A stretch of 64,000 bases of DNA from Rotaria socialis (Eukaryota; Rotifera; Eurotatoria; Philodinida; Philodinidae), in NCBI GenBank assembly GCA_905331475.1, contig CAJNYU010001437.1, positions 108,653 to 172,652 on the forward strand, written 5' to 3'. The notes below the pieces were generated by a model. That model was not told the origin of the DNA. It did not search any database and saw nothing but the letters and a program-made list of their open reading frames with translations. Positions 28,549 through 41,334 of the stretch are shown in pieces. How positions within the stretch are numbered: position 1 is the first letter of the stretch; the number at the start of each line of letters is the position of its first letter. The position numbers and the translations under genes are program-made.

Positions 28549-31500
28549 TTATTATTCTTTGCATATTTTGAAAACAAGAAAATTTTCAGTTTAGAAAAAT
28601 AAAATAAAAAAATGAAGTCGACAAAATTAATAGTTACGTGAATTCTATATGAACTTCGTTTTTATTCTAGAGAGTTTTCGTATTGTTTACGTGAAGGATT
28701 CGAATGGTCCGAATACGAATGCAAACAAACCCAAAGCAACAAATAAACATATTAAAAAAACTGTCTTCTAATCAAACGGAATGGCCTGGGACAATCATAT
28801 ATTTTAACAGAATATTAATCACGTCATGATATTATTTGTACGCATAAAATTTCGCTCATTAAATAAGAACAAATAAATTGTGTGTTTTGTTTCTTTTTTT
28901 CCACGTGGTTTCCTTTACTAATAAATATCGAACAAAACTGAAAACTCTATTACATAATTTTTCTTTTAATAATGACAAGTATGCGAGTTAGAAGCGAATC
29001 GATAATGGCAACAGCTGGTGACATGTACTTTTCATTATTGAGAAAAATAGAGAATTTCCTATCGAATAATAATAATAATAATAATACGAAATACTGTTGT
29101 CGTTTGTTACAGAAATTTTTCTTTCGCATATTCCATCTTGATTAGTAATTAAGTATATATATATATATATATATGTTACGATAATGGTTATGCTATACGT
29201 GACGAAAAATATTCTTGTGTCAAAGAGTCCGATTCATGGATTCAGATAAAAATTTTAACACCGGATGGTTCCCACTAGGTACATAAAACTATTTTTTTAA
29301 TTATTCAGAGACAGCAGCTTGCTATTGTTATATCAGGGTCAAAGATAGGTACGTGCCGATTCTCTGCAGTTTTGTCTAAGAAAAATAAAACGTTAAAAAA
29401 TACAATGTTTTCTTTCAAGAACGAAATAGTAACGTCATAATCAATTTTCGTACTAAATTCAATGGAATAGCTGAGCTGTTTTCTTATTAAAATAAACATG
29501 GACTTATTTACATGAAGGTGGGCGATATATCATCGATTCAATTAAATACGCTTATTTTTTAGTCTGTGACGTATATTGATCAAGAAAAACTTGCTTTCAA
29601 GATGACAAAAACTACTCCTTAATAGTAGCCGTATTTGCTAATTTTTAATTCAGCCTGTTGATGTTCGATCGATCAGAGCAGACATTCATATGACTACGAT
29701 GCAAAGAAAAACGGATAATATTTTTACTTAGCGTGATGTTAAGGCTTCAACTTGAATGCGATTATGCAAAGTAAAAACTGTACAGAAGAAAGTTGAAGTT
29801 TGAAAAGATTTAGCATAAAATTATTTTTAAAAAGAACAACAATCTCCAATATTAATCATTCGAATGTATTTACTTTTCGAAGATGCCATTGAAAATTCCG
29901 TACACATAATGTAGTTTTGCAGCGTACTTAAAAAACAAAAGTCGTCCGCCGCAATGCGCATTTTTATTGTTTAGACTAACAATAGAATGTCTATTGAATT
30001 CATAGGAGTAACTGGAAAAGGATGATAATTATTAAAATTTTCGTCCGGAGTAACAATAAGTATGAAATGTGGATACAAAAGAACAAACAAAGAATCCATT
30101 TGTCTTGTTTCAATAGCAAACAAGACTTTTATAAATAGAAAACGAGAACAAAAAGAAAGATCTACGTACAGAGAATTAGAATTTATTTACACAGTCATGA
30201 AGGAAACTACTGAACAGGCACAAAAAGTAACGAACAATCTTGTTGTTCTCGGAAAGCGTCGTTAACGAATATTATAATAATCTTATTTGTTGATTCATTA
30301 CAAGATTTCGTGTTCCTATTATAGGACTTCATGCCAATGAAAACTGCACCGATAATTAAGTTATTTGTTGTTGCTAGTCAACAGTAAAGAAATTCATGGC
30401 TCTGTGTCATAGGTAATATTTGTGTTAATCTCCAAAAAACGGAAAAAATATTTTTATTTCAACAATTTTTGTATTCATTTTGTTTCTATGAAACGATGTG
30501 ATTTGTAATGATAACGATGTTTTTATATGTTTTCTTTCAATAGGTTTCAAACGATGACGTCGAATATCCAAAAAAAAGAAAAAGGCCATATTATTTCTAT
30601 TGCTCTTCATGATAAAACCGTTCTCATCTGGCGACATAAAATATAAACTTTCTCTTTCTCCATCAAGATCATATTTGAAATAGATTTAAAAAAACGAAGT
30701 TCGGAAAGACTCGGAGATCTTCTCAAAAGTTCCAAGATCAGTTGTTTTGTGTGCTGAAAAAATGTCTTGATGCACATCCTGGTTTCAGAGAATCTTGTAA
30801 AAATTCGTGTTTTAATGCGATGAAGAACGAACGTTGTATATTATGTATACTTTGCTTTGAGGATCTTCAATATGATGATGTAAGAGTTTTTTTTTTGTAT
30901 TCGAAAGTGACAGGCGCCATAGTGTTCTCACCGGTGCTAAATCTAATCTTCAATCTATTCAAAATGAATGGAGTTGCCAATCAGCGCCGCACTTGATCGC
31001 TGCAGTTTGCCATATCATGTTTGAAAATATTCAATGGCTAAAGCGATATTTCAAGGCATTCTAATAAACAAAAAAACGAAATCCCCCAAAAACATTAAAT
31101 TATAAGTTGGCCTTCAAAATTTTCTAAAATAAAATAAATATTTTTTTGGATGTACTGTACTCTATATTATCGTTGAGTTCCTAAAAATAGATAATCTATT
31201 TGATATTAAGTTGGTGTTTCTTTTTCTGTGGTTGTTTTTTTTACAATCGATTTTTCTTCTTTTCTATACTTCTGATGATTTATTTTAGTCAAGTCAAAGT
31301 AGCTACTATTATGTCAAAACTTTGACTATGCAAAATGTTTTTTTTATTTTATTTAAATGTGTTCGATCGATTTATTAATCTATCGTTTTCTTGTTCTGCA
31401 TTGGTAAATATAAGATGTTTGAAGTATTAAAAATATTGACTTGAAGAACGACCAACATCGATTGTATTATTCAACTTGTCATTTCATCGCAACATTTAGA

Positions 31501-32221
31501 CAAAAAAGTCAATTATACTTTTTCGAAAAACAAAAATGAATACGTAAGTAGAAAAGAAAATTCTTCACGAGTTTTTATTGAAAATTCGGAAATGGTCAAG
31601 TCATTTTTTATAGATCTTTCGAACGGAAACAAACAGAGTAAAAACATAATTCCATTTATTCAATACCAATTTAAAAAATCAAACTGTATTTTTTACGGCA
31701 AATAACTATAATATTTATAATGCATAGTCTGCTTTGTGTTAATCAAGTAAAATTTAAAAAATTCTCAAGAAAGAATAGAACAGTGCGACTTCGAGCTTCT
31801 TGAAAGGCAATGCCACTGCCGTGAGTAAATACATGGGAGATTGAAATCGAAGAATATACTGGGATCTTTATTGTAATTAGAAAAATCAGTAAAATGAATT
31901 CGGTTTGTTCAAAATTTTTTCTGCAGTTCCCTATAAATAGGACTCGATGAGATTGACAAAAGTGCCCGAGAAATAAAAATATGATTTGATCTTTAACTTT
32001 TATACAATAGATCCTAAGGAAAATATTTTTATTACCTTTTCGCAGTAACATGGTTACGAAGATTTCTCTTACGGGTTCATTTTTCGCATAGCTACTGTGT
32101 GAATCAGACATTTTCTCAAGAGGCGTCGAGTGGCGTGATAAAATATTTCTCTATGACCAGTGCACGTAAATACCGAAATAAAATAAGCAAATACTTTGAA
32201 AAAATATTGAATTCTTTTTTC
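28549..32221. other. long intergenic region, two weak coding hints
   Basis: 3.7 kb, AT-rich. Around 30680-31064 (plus) a Cys-rich frame (CLDAHPGFRESCKNSC) is followed, in another frame, by a coding-looking stretch (SIQNEWSCQSAPHLIAAVCH) ending in TAA at 31062-31064. I could not connect them with matching phases. A 122-codon minus-strand ORF (31743-32111) begins with ATG about 110 bp upstream of the next gene in divergent orientation, but has no recognisable motif. An (AT)n tract lies near 29154. Confidence 0.4.
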
Positions 32222-32856
32222 ATGAGCTATTTTTCATCAAATACGTAATTTAACCTTGTTTTTCTTTGCTCTATAGCAAGCGAACTAAACTATCAAGTGT
32301 CAATCGACTTCCAAGTTTGTATCAAGAGACTTTAATTAATTCCGAAAATGAATATCGACGTGAAATAAACCGTAAACTCGATCAACTTCAACTTGTTAAT
32401 CGCGAAGTTGTTCGCCGTCGTCATGCTTATGATCATTTATTTGCCCATGGACATTTATCTAAACGCCATCAATGGTTTAACAAAGACAAATCATATCGAG
32501 AAATATGTCGAACAAAATGGAACAAAGACGCGACGAGTAAACCTCGAACAAGCCATATATTTCTACCTAGTATATATCCCGTTGAAGATACATCGTCATT
32601 AACACCGCGCAGTTTTGAAATCATCGACGACGAAAGCCCAAGTGTAACCGATGAAAAGATAAAACATAAATTCCTACATGTACAACCGGTTATGTTAGAA
32701 ATTTTAAATGCACCACATTCATCGAAAATAGTTAGACATCGACAAGAAACCGAACTACGTAAAATGAGTGCTCAACGGCGTCAACAATATATACAAAGAA
32801 ATGCAATCGATGATCCACGATATAGACAACTAGTTTCAATATTACAGAATGATTGA
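32222..32856 (+). CDS. hypothetical protein, basic, two exons
   Basis: The main exon, 32277-32856, is open for 193 codons with consistent coding composition but no early ATG. An upstream exon, 32222-32244 (MSYFSSNT), joins it in frame through a GT-AG intron of only 32 bp, giving 603 bp and 200 aa. If that intron is too short to be real, the start lies further upstream. The protein is basic and helical, with many Arg, His and Gln (VVRRRHAYDHLFAHGHLSKR, RKMSAQRRQQYIQRN). It has no signal peptide or membrane segment. I do not recognise the family. Confidence 0.6.
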
Positions 32857-34334
32857 AAACAAATTCGATTAACTATTTCTCTATTATCGACTTATCTGTA
32901 AATTTCAGTTGTTTTCTTTTACATTGATATATTAAATTCAATTTACTAATTCATCACGACTAGAAGATAATCAGAATAAGTCCTGAACATCCTCAAAGCG
33001 TCTCATTGACAAGTTTTAGAACAAAATTACTGCCTGAAAACTTTCGTTTGTTCAATTAGCGAGATCATTGCCATACGCATCATGTCATCAATTAATATAG
33101 TTGACGAATGCAATGTGCAGGTGATTACATAAGCTATTAAACGGACGATCAATTTATTCTTCACAGTTGAAATGTCGGAATGAAACTATTCGATATTGCC
33201 TTCATCTCAAATTGATGATTCCTCACCGAACTGAGATCGCATCGAATTGAGTAGAAGTAAAAAAATATCAGCATACGAACTTTTCTTTCAGCAAAAAAAA
33301 AATTTTCCTGCTGTCTTTAAATATTCGATTATATATGTTCGCGCATCTTTCCTGTAACGATAATTGGAGCACATCTTTATCGAGATAGAGATCTAAATCG
33401 AACATATTTTCGGTATAGATGCTCTTTTACCTTTTGCACGATAACACAAATAAGCGAAGATCATATCTATAGATAATCTCTTCGAGGTGAAAAATGAAGG
33501 TTGGCTATTTCGAATAGTTGTCGTATATATATATATGTATGAGACGACGAGCAACTAATAGTGTACGTGCGAACAATAGACGTCATACAGAGAAGCGGTC
33601 TGTTTCATGCTTGTATATACTTTCGAAATAGAAATGACTTGTCGCATCAATTTATAGGTAATTTTAATTGGAACATAGTGGGAAATGACGCATCGATTGG
33701 AATCGAAAGACGAAGTGGCCAGACCAGTCGATAGCATTGGAGAGACATCAAAGAAGACAACGGTTCTCTCGAGAGAAAAGAAAATATGCCGAACCCTACC
33801 TGTGCAATATGAATCATAGCTTTTATCTTTTCGATCGAATGTTTTTCTTAATTGACACCCTATAAACATAGCTGAAGTGTCGTTTAACGAAATTATCTAT
33901 TCATTTTTCGTACTAGAAAAAACAAAGCCATCTTTATTCTAAACTATTACACTATGTAGACTACAGCCGATATTGACGAATAGAGATGGACTATTCAATG
34001 AGTCTACAAAAATCAAAATATTGATATTCAACAAGTTTGATGAAATCCAGTTGTCTTTCGCTAACTTGTAAAACGTAAATTCTAACTCATAGAAAAGAAT
34101 CGATTGCAGTTTAATAGCGGCACAGATAAATTTTTCTCTAACGTTTTAGTAATTTTAATAGATAAAAATCGCAGAAAAATACACTCCCACATATACACAT
34201 TTCGTTGCAATGCAAAACAAAAAGAGAAAGAAGACAGCAAAGAAAAAAAAACAAAATACATTGCATATGAACAAATAAATGCTGTGTATCCCGAGAGTGT
34301 TTTTTTCTCATTGTCAAGCGGTGTAGAGTCATTC
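32857..34334. other. intergenic, no gene seen
   Basis: AT-rich. A 104-codon minus-strand ORF (33555-33869) starts with ATG but shows no motif, membrane pattern or neighbouring exon that would support it. Confidence 0.5.
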
Positions 34335-35680
34335 TTATAACCAAAAACGAGTGATTCGATCAGGATTCGTTTTTTGTGTCGTCGTCGTCGTCGTCGTCGC
34401 TGGTGTTGGATTTGTCGTCGGTGGAGGTGCGATCTGTGGTTGAGGATGTCCAGCAGTCATCATTGTAGATAGAAAATGTTGTTGCATCATAAACATCATC
34501 ATTGATGTCGCCATTGGATTGAATAGCATTGGATTTGCCGGTGGAAAACTTGGTGCCGGTGTTCCGATATTATTGTGATTGATAATATAATTATAATTGG
34601 TTTGTGTTTGACGTTCTGGAATAGGAGCTGAGTTTCGAGGCTAAACACGAAAATAGATTTAGCAAACGAACAAATTTACGAATGTATTTTACTTTTCGAG
34701 ATCGATATAACGGTTTGTAACACATTTGACTGCGGACACGTTTGTTTGCAAACCATTTTTTAACTTGTTTTTGAGTTATGCCTATGTACGATTTTTGAGA
34801 ACATCATTTCTTGCTATTCAAAAGGTGCCACTTACCTGCTTCATTAGCCAATCGTTCGGTTCGATCATCATCTGGATATGGATATTCTCTGTTCAATTGA
34901 AACCATTGATTTAAAACAGCGACAGCTCGACTGCCCAAAAATCTAGAAAACAAAATTGTTTTTCTTTGTTAACCAATGATTTTTTTTGTACCGTGTATTT
35001 CGACATTCTTTATCATTTGATTGTTCTTGACGTGTTGGTGATGAACATGTGCTACTACTTGTACTCGGATGACGAATATGTGAATGTATTTGTTGAGGTC
35101 GAAGCGGAGTACTATGATAATGATGATGATTATGATGATTATTTTGTTCTATTAACACAAAAATAGAAATACAATAACCTCCAGGGTTAAATTGATCAAG
35201 AAAAAAGGTGTCTAGCTATTCACTCGTCTTCATTTACAATATTGTTCCTATTCATTTTCAAACAATTATACATGTATATGATATGAGACCTCCTACTGAC
35301 GGGAAATTCTATTGCTTGAGGTGTAGAGATATACAAGATGGGACATAGAAAATGAATTATTCCTGTGGTGGATACATTCTACATAATTCATTAGGATAGT
35401 TCAACCCACCTTGTTTAACCATAATTGAACTATTATTTTCATCGCTTGTATCAACAAAACCGCTATCATATGTTGTTTTCTAGAATGACAAAAAACAAAA
35501 TTCATTAAAATTATTTTGAGAAAAGCTGTTTTGATCTACCTTTGGAATGCATTCATGAGTGTCATCTTCAGCAGAGAAATTCTCTTCTTCATCATCTTCG
35601 TGCTCACTTGTTGGCGAAACAAGGTGTCGTGATCGGTTGGTTAAATCCAATGCATCAGGATCCTGTTTGATACGAATCAT
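34335..35680 (-). CDS. TALE-class homeodomain transcription factor
   Basis: Minus strand, start MIRIKQDPDA at 35680, about six exons, roughly 285 aa. The N-terminus is acidic; then comes a His/Gln/Ser-rich segment. The homeodomain (about residues 122-182, built from three exons) has the TALE three-residue loop extension YPYP (QWFQLNREYPYPDDD), ERLANEAGITQKQVKKW and the recognition helix WFANKRVRS with the invariant Trp, Phe, Asn and Arg. The tail is Pro/Met/Thr-rich, with a polythreonine run from ACG/ACA codons. The recognition helix is of the NKR type, like PBC proteins, rather than the NARRR of MEIS, TGIF or IRX. No PBC or MEIS domain is visible upstream. It could be a spiralian-specific TALE (SPILE) gene; that is inference. 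Confidence 0.88.
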
Positions 35681-38035
35681 TTTTGTTTTTGAATGATATA
35701 CTAATGAAAAAACGATGAATATATATGTGAGTGACGTAATGAAAGAAGAAATGATCGTCCGTCGTATTATAATATACAATTTATCTTTTGTTTGTCTCTC
35801 TCTCTCTGTCTCGCTTCATTCGAGAGAGAGAGAGAGAAAGATACAAATTGTTCAATTGGTTGAATTGAAGATGAAAACTAATATTCGTATTGGAAGATTG
35901 AACGATGAGACATCATTAGTTATGATGAAAAGACATCAATTAACGAAACAAATAATCATCTAAATGAAAAATATTCAAAAACAGCTGATGAGAGAAGAAT
36001 GCTCAAAACACGTGTCTGTCGAAGTTTTCTATTTCTTCTTCTTAGATTTCGACGTGAATCTTTTGTTTTTTGTAAAGATACAATTTTCTCTGATCCTCGA
36101 TTTGAAAACAGGATATGGTCTGTTGATTTTTTTTCAAATTTTCTATTTAATTTTGCCACTTTGCAAATTATGTGTAATTTATAACAGTAACTTGACAGAT
36201 TTGTTTTCAATTAGACTTCTTCATTTGATCAAATTTCGTGTGATAACAAAAATATCGATTGGATTGAAAACAGATGATGAAAAATACGAAGAATCCATCT
36301 CATTGTTTCTTTCTTATTATAAAATTATGATAAGTTGAAATCGTTAAATTTTTAGGATTTCGAAAGCAGGGTTTTATCGACACATTGAAATTATATTATG
36401 ACAGTTTATCGTATGAGTTGAAGAAGAGCTGATTCAGATAAACATAGATTTAGCTTTTTTTTTCTGTCCCTAACACATTTCGATGATGATCGAAATGCGA
36501 GAAACAATTGGATTAAAACGAAATGATGCGTCCGATTAATAGACACGATAGGCAATAAAAGTGTTTTATAACAGATGCAGAGCTATATTTGTTATTATTA
36601 GAGTTGAACTGTTTTGACTGATTAGTAAAAGGTAAAATCAAAATGTTCAATTTATTGGTTTGATTATACAAAAGACACCGAGCGAAACTGAAGCTCATTC
36701 AGCATTTTCCTACTGTTTTTTAATCATTTCATGTAGGTAAATTCGTCGAAATAATGATTTGATGTATTTGAGATTTTTTCAAGGTCTGTATTTTGTGTAG
36801 ACATGTAGTTTTGTTCTAGTAGCACAAATTTTCAAAATCGTATGTAACGTAAAACAGACAGAGACACTATTCATATCAAATTTCAGCTTTTAATATTGAA
36901 TAAGTTTCTCAAGATGTACACACACTAGATTTATATCGGAATTTAAAATCACTGGATCCGTAAATAATTATTTTTTCGAGCAACATCATGAAGTGGCACA
37001 CTAATGATTGTTTTTCTTCTTATTGCACGAGTTAATCTTTCGTAGCTCATCGCTTTTTTTTACACCTTTATAGCGTTTCGCTTTTGATAATTCTAAACAG
37101 GAATTCATGATCGATTGTGGTTTTCTATATTATTGACGAGCCGAAGAGAAACAAATTTGTTGTGTACCAAACAAATATTTTCTTTTTGCATCGCTGAAAC
37201 TTTCTCCATTATGAAACGAAGTAGTGCATCTATAAATAAGAAGCCGTTTGTAAATAGTAAAGCCTTCTACGTTCCTTCTGTTGGTGCGGTATGATTTCTT
37301 TTCATACATTTTTTTCTAAGCAAATGAAAATTGAAATGTGAGACGCACGCAAAGCATTCAGTTTGTTCTACCTGTTTAATTTTGAAAATTGACGTCCCTC
37401 TAGCGTTATTTTTTTCCTTTTTTTCGTTCGCGTTTCAAAACCAATTGAAGCTACAAAAAAATTCACTGATCGATCAATCTAGGGAGATTGACTCTTTGGT
37501 AAGACATTAAGGGATGTGGATTGAAGAGGTTAAGCAAGAGAAATTTTCTAAAATCAAAATACAATTACAACCGTGCTTTAGAGCTAAATTCGAGAAGTGA
37601 ACTGCGTTCGATTAAAAATAAGCAATGAATCATTGTGGAAAAATATTATTTTTTGTTAGAAAAATAGAAAGAATTTCAAAAACACTTTTGAATAATCTAC
37701 TGTGAATAATACGAATAAATTGATTTTCGACTATTCTCATAAATATAAGGGCCAGACATTCCCTTCGTAATAGTTCTCTAGTAAAAAGTAATGCGCCAAT
37801 CGTATCTCGAAACTCTAGAAATCATTTTATCTTTCAAGTTGTTCGCCTTAATGTATTGATGAAATAAAAAGTTCTAATCAATGTTGCTATTTACTAAAAA
37901 TGTATTTATTTCTGAAAAGCGCAATCAATTATAATGCTATATCACAATAGTTTAGATAATACAAATGAAAACGTGTCGGCTACATCTGTCAGTTTAAATG
38001 TTTATCACTCCCATTAAATGGCTTACAATAATCAA
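35681..38035. other. intergenic, no gene seen; (CT)n/(GA)n hairpin at 35794-35837
   Basis: 2.35 kb, AT-rich. ORFs at 35715-35963 and 35964-36338 are low-complexity Phe/Ile/Leu-rich translations without motifs. At 35794-35837 a CT run is followed, after a short loop, by a GA run that could form a hairpin. It lies upstream of the homeobox gene start. Confidence 0.5.
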
Positions 38036-40221
38036 TTATGAATCTGTACTAAATCGTACTCGGCCATTACTACCAGTAGATTCAGTTACTCTACGTATAA
38101 CAGTTGTCGATGTACTATTACCAGTAACAGATCGACCCATAGATGGGTGATGTGCACCTGCTATAATTCGATCGACACATGGACGAAGACCATTTTGACC
38201 TGATAGGAAAAAGATACAAAGAATTTTAGAAATTTCTTATAAATTATTCAAAGAAATATTCATTACTTTCAAGTAAATCTCTATATTTACAAATTTCTTG
38301 TTCTAAGGTTACTTTCAAGCTTGCTAATGAGTCAAAGTCACTGGTAGCTTTTGCTAAACGAGCCTTCGCTTCTGCAATTTCTTTGTCGGCTCTAGCTATC
38401 GAATAGCTGCCACTTTCCTTTAAACTTTTGATTTTTAAAGTTAGATCGTCTACTCGATTTTTAAGTTGTTCATTTTGAGCTTGCATATGACTTCGTTTAT
38501 TTTTTATGTCTGTTAAATCGGCTCGATAAGTTTCGACTTGTCGAAGTTGTTGTTGATTGTTAGGTGCATTAGAATCGGATGGTATTTGACGAACTAATTC
38601 ATTAACTGTAAGTGAATAACTACTCTGAATGGATTCACGTTGATGATTAGATTCGTTTTCGAAGTCATTACGAATTTGTCTTAGTTGGTTTACTAAATCT
38701 TTATCGAGAAATTGTGATATATCAAGATCAGCGGTTTGATATCGAGAACGCAGTTCAGTAAGTTCGATTTCATCTGAAAGAAGAAAGAAAAATTAAAATA
38801 AACAAAAAGAAATGATTTAAAACTAATAAATATCTTACATTCACGTTTAAGTCTAGCCACTTCCTCTTCAAGAGCCATTTTGTCTGAATCATGTGCTGCT
38901 TTCATAACTCTTTCATTGCCAAGATCCTGTTGAAGTTTTGACATTTCATTTTGTAGACGACGAGCTTCAGCTTTATATCGACGATCTTCATCTTCAAGGT
39001 CGGCAATACGACGACGAAATAAATTTATTTGCTACATTAAAAACAAAATGCAAATCAAAACTTCATATTTATTTTTGGCGTTTTGTTTAGGTAACTCATG
39101 GTTAATGTATGACTGTTTTTCTAGAGTATATTTTTCATCCGCAATAATTCTATTGCAATTGAGTATAGAACAGTTTTTTTTTCTGTTTGCATTGCTGCGG
39201 TAAATGATTTTAATCAATACGAAGAAAAATGCATTTCAACGATCTCTGCATATAATCAACAATAACTTTTTCGTTTGCGTGTAGAAATTGATTATAAAGA
39301 TTATACATATTTATAATCAGTGTCGCTGAAATATGATGAAAATTAACAAAAAAAAAAAGAAAAGAAGAAAATATAATATTGTATAATTCTAACTATCGCA
39401 CATCAAATATGTGAATCGCGCGTATGCAAATATAAATGCGAATTCCGTCATAATCCTTTACTAAAAGTTATTAATGTAAAACTCAGAGATTAGGATAAAT
39501 TTCAATCTTACAGCTTCATTTTCGGCCATTCGTCGTTCAAGATCTTCCATTGCTTTACGATCAGTTGCTCTTAAATTCATAACCTGGTTGTATCGTTCTT
39601 TTTGTTTGTTGCATTCATCTTCAGCTGTTTTTGCTTTAGCATTGACTCCAGCAAAGTCATTTCTCGTCTCACCAACTAATTTTTTTGCTGTATCCATTTC
39701 AGTTCGGTACATACCTTCAATACGCGAAGTTCCTCTAGGAAATAATTATTTCATCTTTTTTTTTCGTTGTCAAATTTCTAATCAACTTACTGTCCGCTAC
39801 GACTTCCAATAGCGTCGATTTCATACATTAATTTACGATTTTGTGCTTCTAAAAATCGTACTGACTCAACATATTGAGCAAATTTATCGTTTAATTTTAC
39901 AAGGTCATGTTTATCCCGTACACGTAAATCATTGTAAACGATCAGAAAAGTGTTTGAGTTGCCGGCGCTATGCATTGGTATACCAGGACTATTTACCAAA
40001 GCACCAAGACCCTGACGAAAACTGCCACCACCTGTTTGAATACTTCGAAGATGTCGCGTCGTAACACCATCACCTCCAGAAAACGGACGCGTACGTTTAA
40101 CATCAGTAACACGCGGACTGATTATTGAATGATACGTTGATTCTGTTGCATTACTTGAGCTCCCAACTCGTTGATAATCAACCGATATTCCTCCTTGTTC
40201 TCTGTGAAATTGAGCATTCAT
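38036..40221 (-). CDS. cytoplasmic intermediate filament protein
   Basis: Minus strand, start MNAQFHREQG at 40221, stop at 38036-38038, about six exons. A Ser/Arg/Gly-rich head of some 85 residues precedes the rod. The rod start has the helix-initiation motif LNDKFAQYVESVRFLEAQNR and its end the helix-termination motif LEQEICKYRDLLES, both hallmarks of intermediate filaments. Long heptad-patterned helices lie between (for example DLERRMAENEA and QLRQVETYRADL). The tail is only about 40 residues (MGRSVTGNSTSTVIRRV) and lacks a lamin-tail domain, a nuclear localisation signal and a CaaX box. It is therefore a cytoplasmic keratin-like filament rather than a lamin. A spacer exon between about 38,763 and 39,480 is interrupted by a larger AT-rich intron. 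Confidence 0.92.
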
Positions 40222-40537
40222 TTTTTTTTCTTCTCCTCCGAATTCGCACAAGCAGCACCGATGAATAGAAACTGAAATGAAACGAAAAATATAAATTTAC
40301 TATTTGATCATATTTTTATGCCAATGACGAAAGCAAATTCAAAAACGAACAAAATTCTAGCTGCTCAGTTTCTCGGTTTTTTCTTCTTACTTCTACTATT
40401 CTTATAGTATTTTTTCTCCGCCTGTCTCTCTCGCTCTGTTTTTTCTCTCCGTTACAACCGACCCTCTCACTGGATCAATAAAAAAATTGATTCGGTTTGC
40501 ATCGAAACTATTGAAATCAGACAAAACAACAACAACG

Positions 40538-40568
<31 letters not shown>

Positions 40569-41334
40569 AGAGACGCTGTGTGCAGCGAGAAGAACAAAAG
40601 TGGGAAGTTGTGGTTAGAAAAAAAAAACTTTTTTTCCTCTGCATAGACACTATTCAAATACAAGAAAAAGAAGTTTTTAATCATAATCGAGTTGCGAATT
40701 ATTATGCATTTTCTTGTTTAGCAGAAAAAGAATAAAATATTCAGGTGCGCTTTTCCTTTATGAATGTTTGTCACGAACAACCATTTATAAATAATAGAAA
40801 TATAATCATTATCAGATACTTAGAAGGAAAAACTAAGCTTTTCTTTTTGTTGAAATATTTCTTTTCAAATTTTAATCGATGAATACTTGATTGAGTGTCG
40901 TTTTTTCGTGAGTGACATGCTAATAGCACATTCTTTTACTTCAACCAAATACACAATCTGATTCGAGTAATAGCATTATTGAGTTAGAAAGAAACCTCAG
41001 GTAGATATTAGTTAATTCATTCATAAAAGAATGTTGATCACGCAAATAAATCTCCAAACAAAATTCTATCGGTTGTAATCAACGAATTATTTCTTGTTTG
41101 ATTTGGTTTTTCTTTTATTGACTACATCGTAAGTAGTTTTGCAGTTCGCGGTCTCTTGTCTCCTACTTAGAAAAGAAATGTTGTTATTGTTTTTTTTTCA
41201 TTTTGTATGAGGATGACAAATTTACTTAGAAAACAGTAAAAGATTTTAATATTTGTAAGCGACAGATAATAAGACACTGACGAACAAAAGCTTTGTTTTC
41301 TGTGTTTCTAAAACGCATAGGAAAATAGTTTTTA
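40222..41334. other. intergenic; (CAA)n microsatellite at 40523-40568
   Basis: Between two minus-strand genes. The CAA/CAG-type run creates spurious Thr- and Val-rich ORFs on the two strands. No gene is supported. Confidence 0.55.

Noticed and set aside
31743-32111. 122-codon minus-strand ORF divergent to the 32.2-kb gene
   Set aside because: It starts with ATG and the position is suggestive, but the translation is Ile/Phe-rich without motifs; not enough to call a gene.
33555-33869. 104-codon ORF on the minus strand
   Set aside because: ATG present, but no motif, no codon pattern different from background and no splice partners.
35715-36338. Two plus-strand ORFs upstream of the homeobox gene
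   Set aside because: Repetitive or AT-driven composition; the first reads through the CT/GA hairpin.
40402-40735. Thr- and Val-rich ORFs on both strands
   Set aside because: Translations of a CAA/TTG microsatellite.
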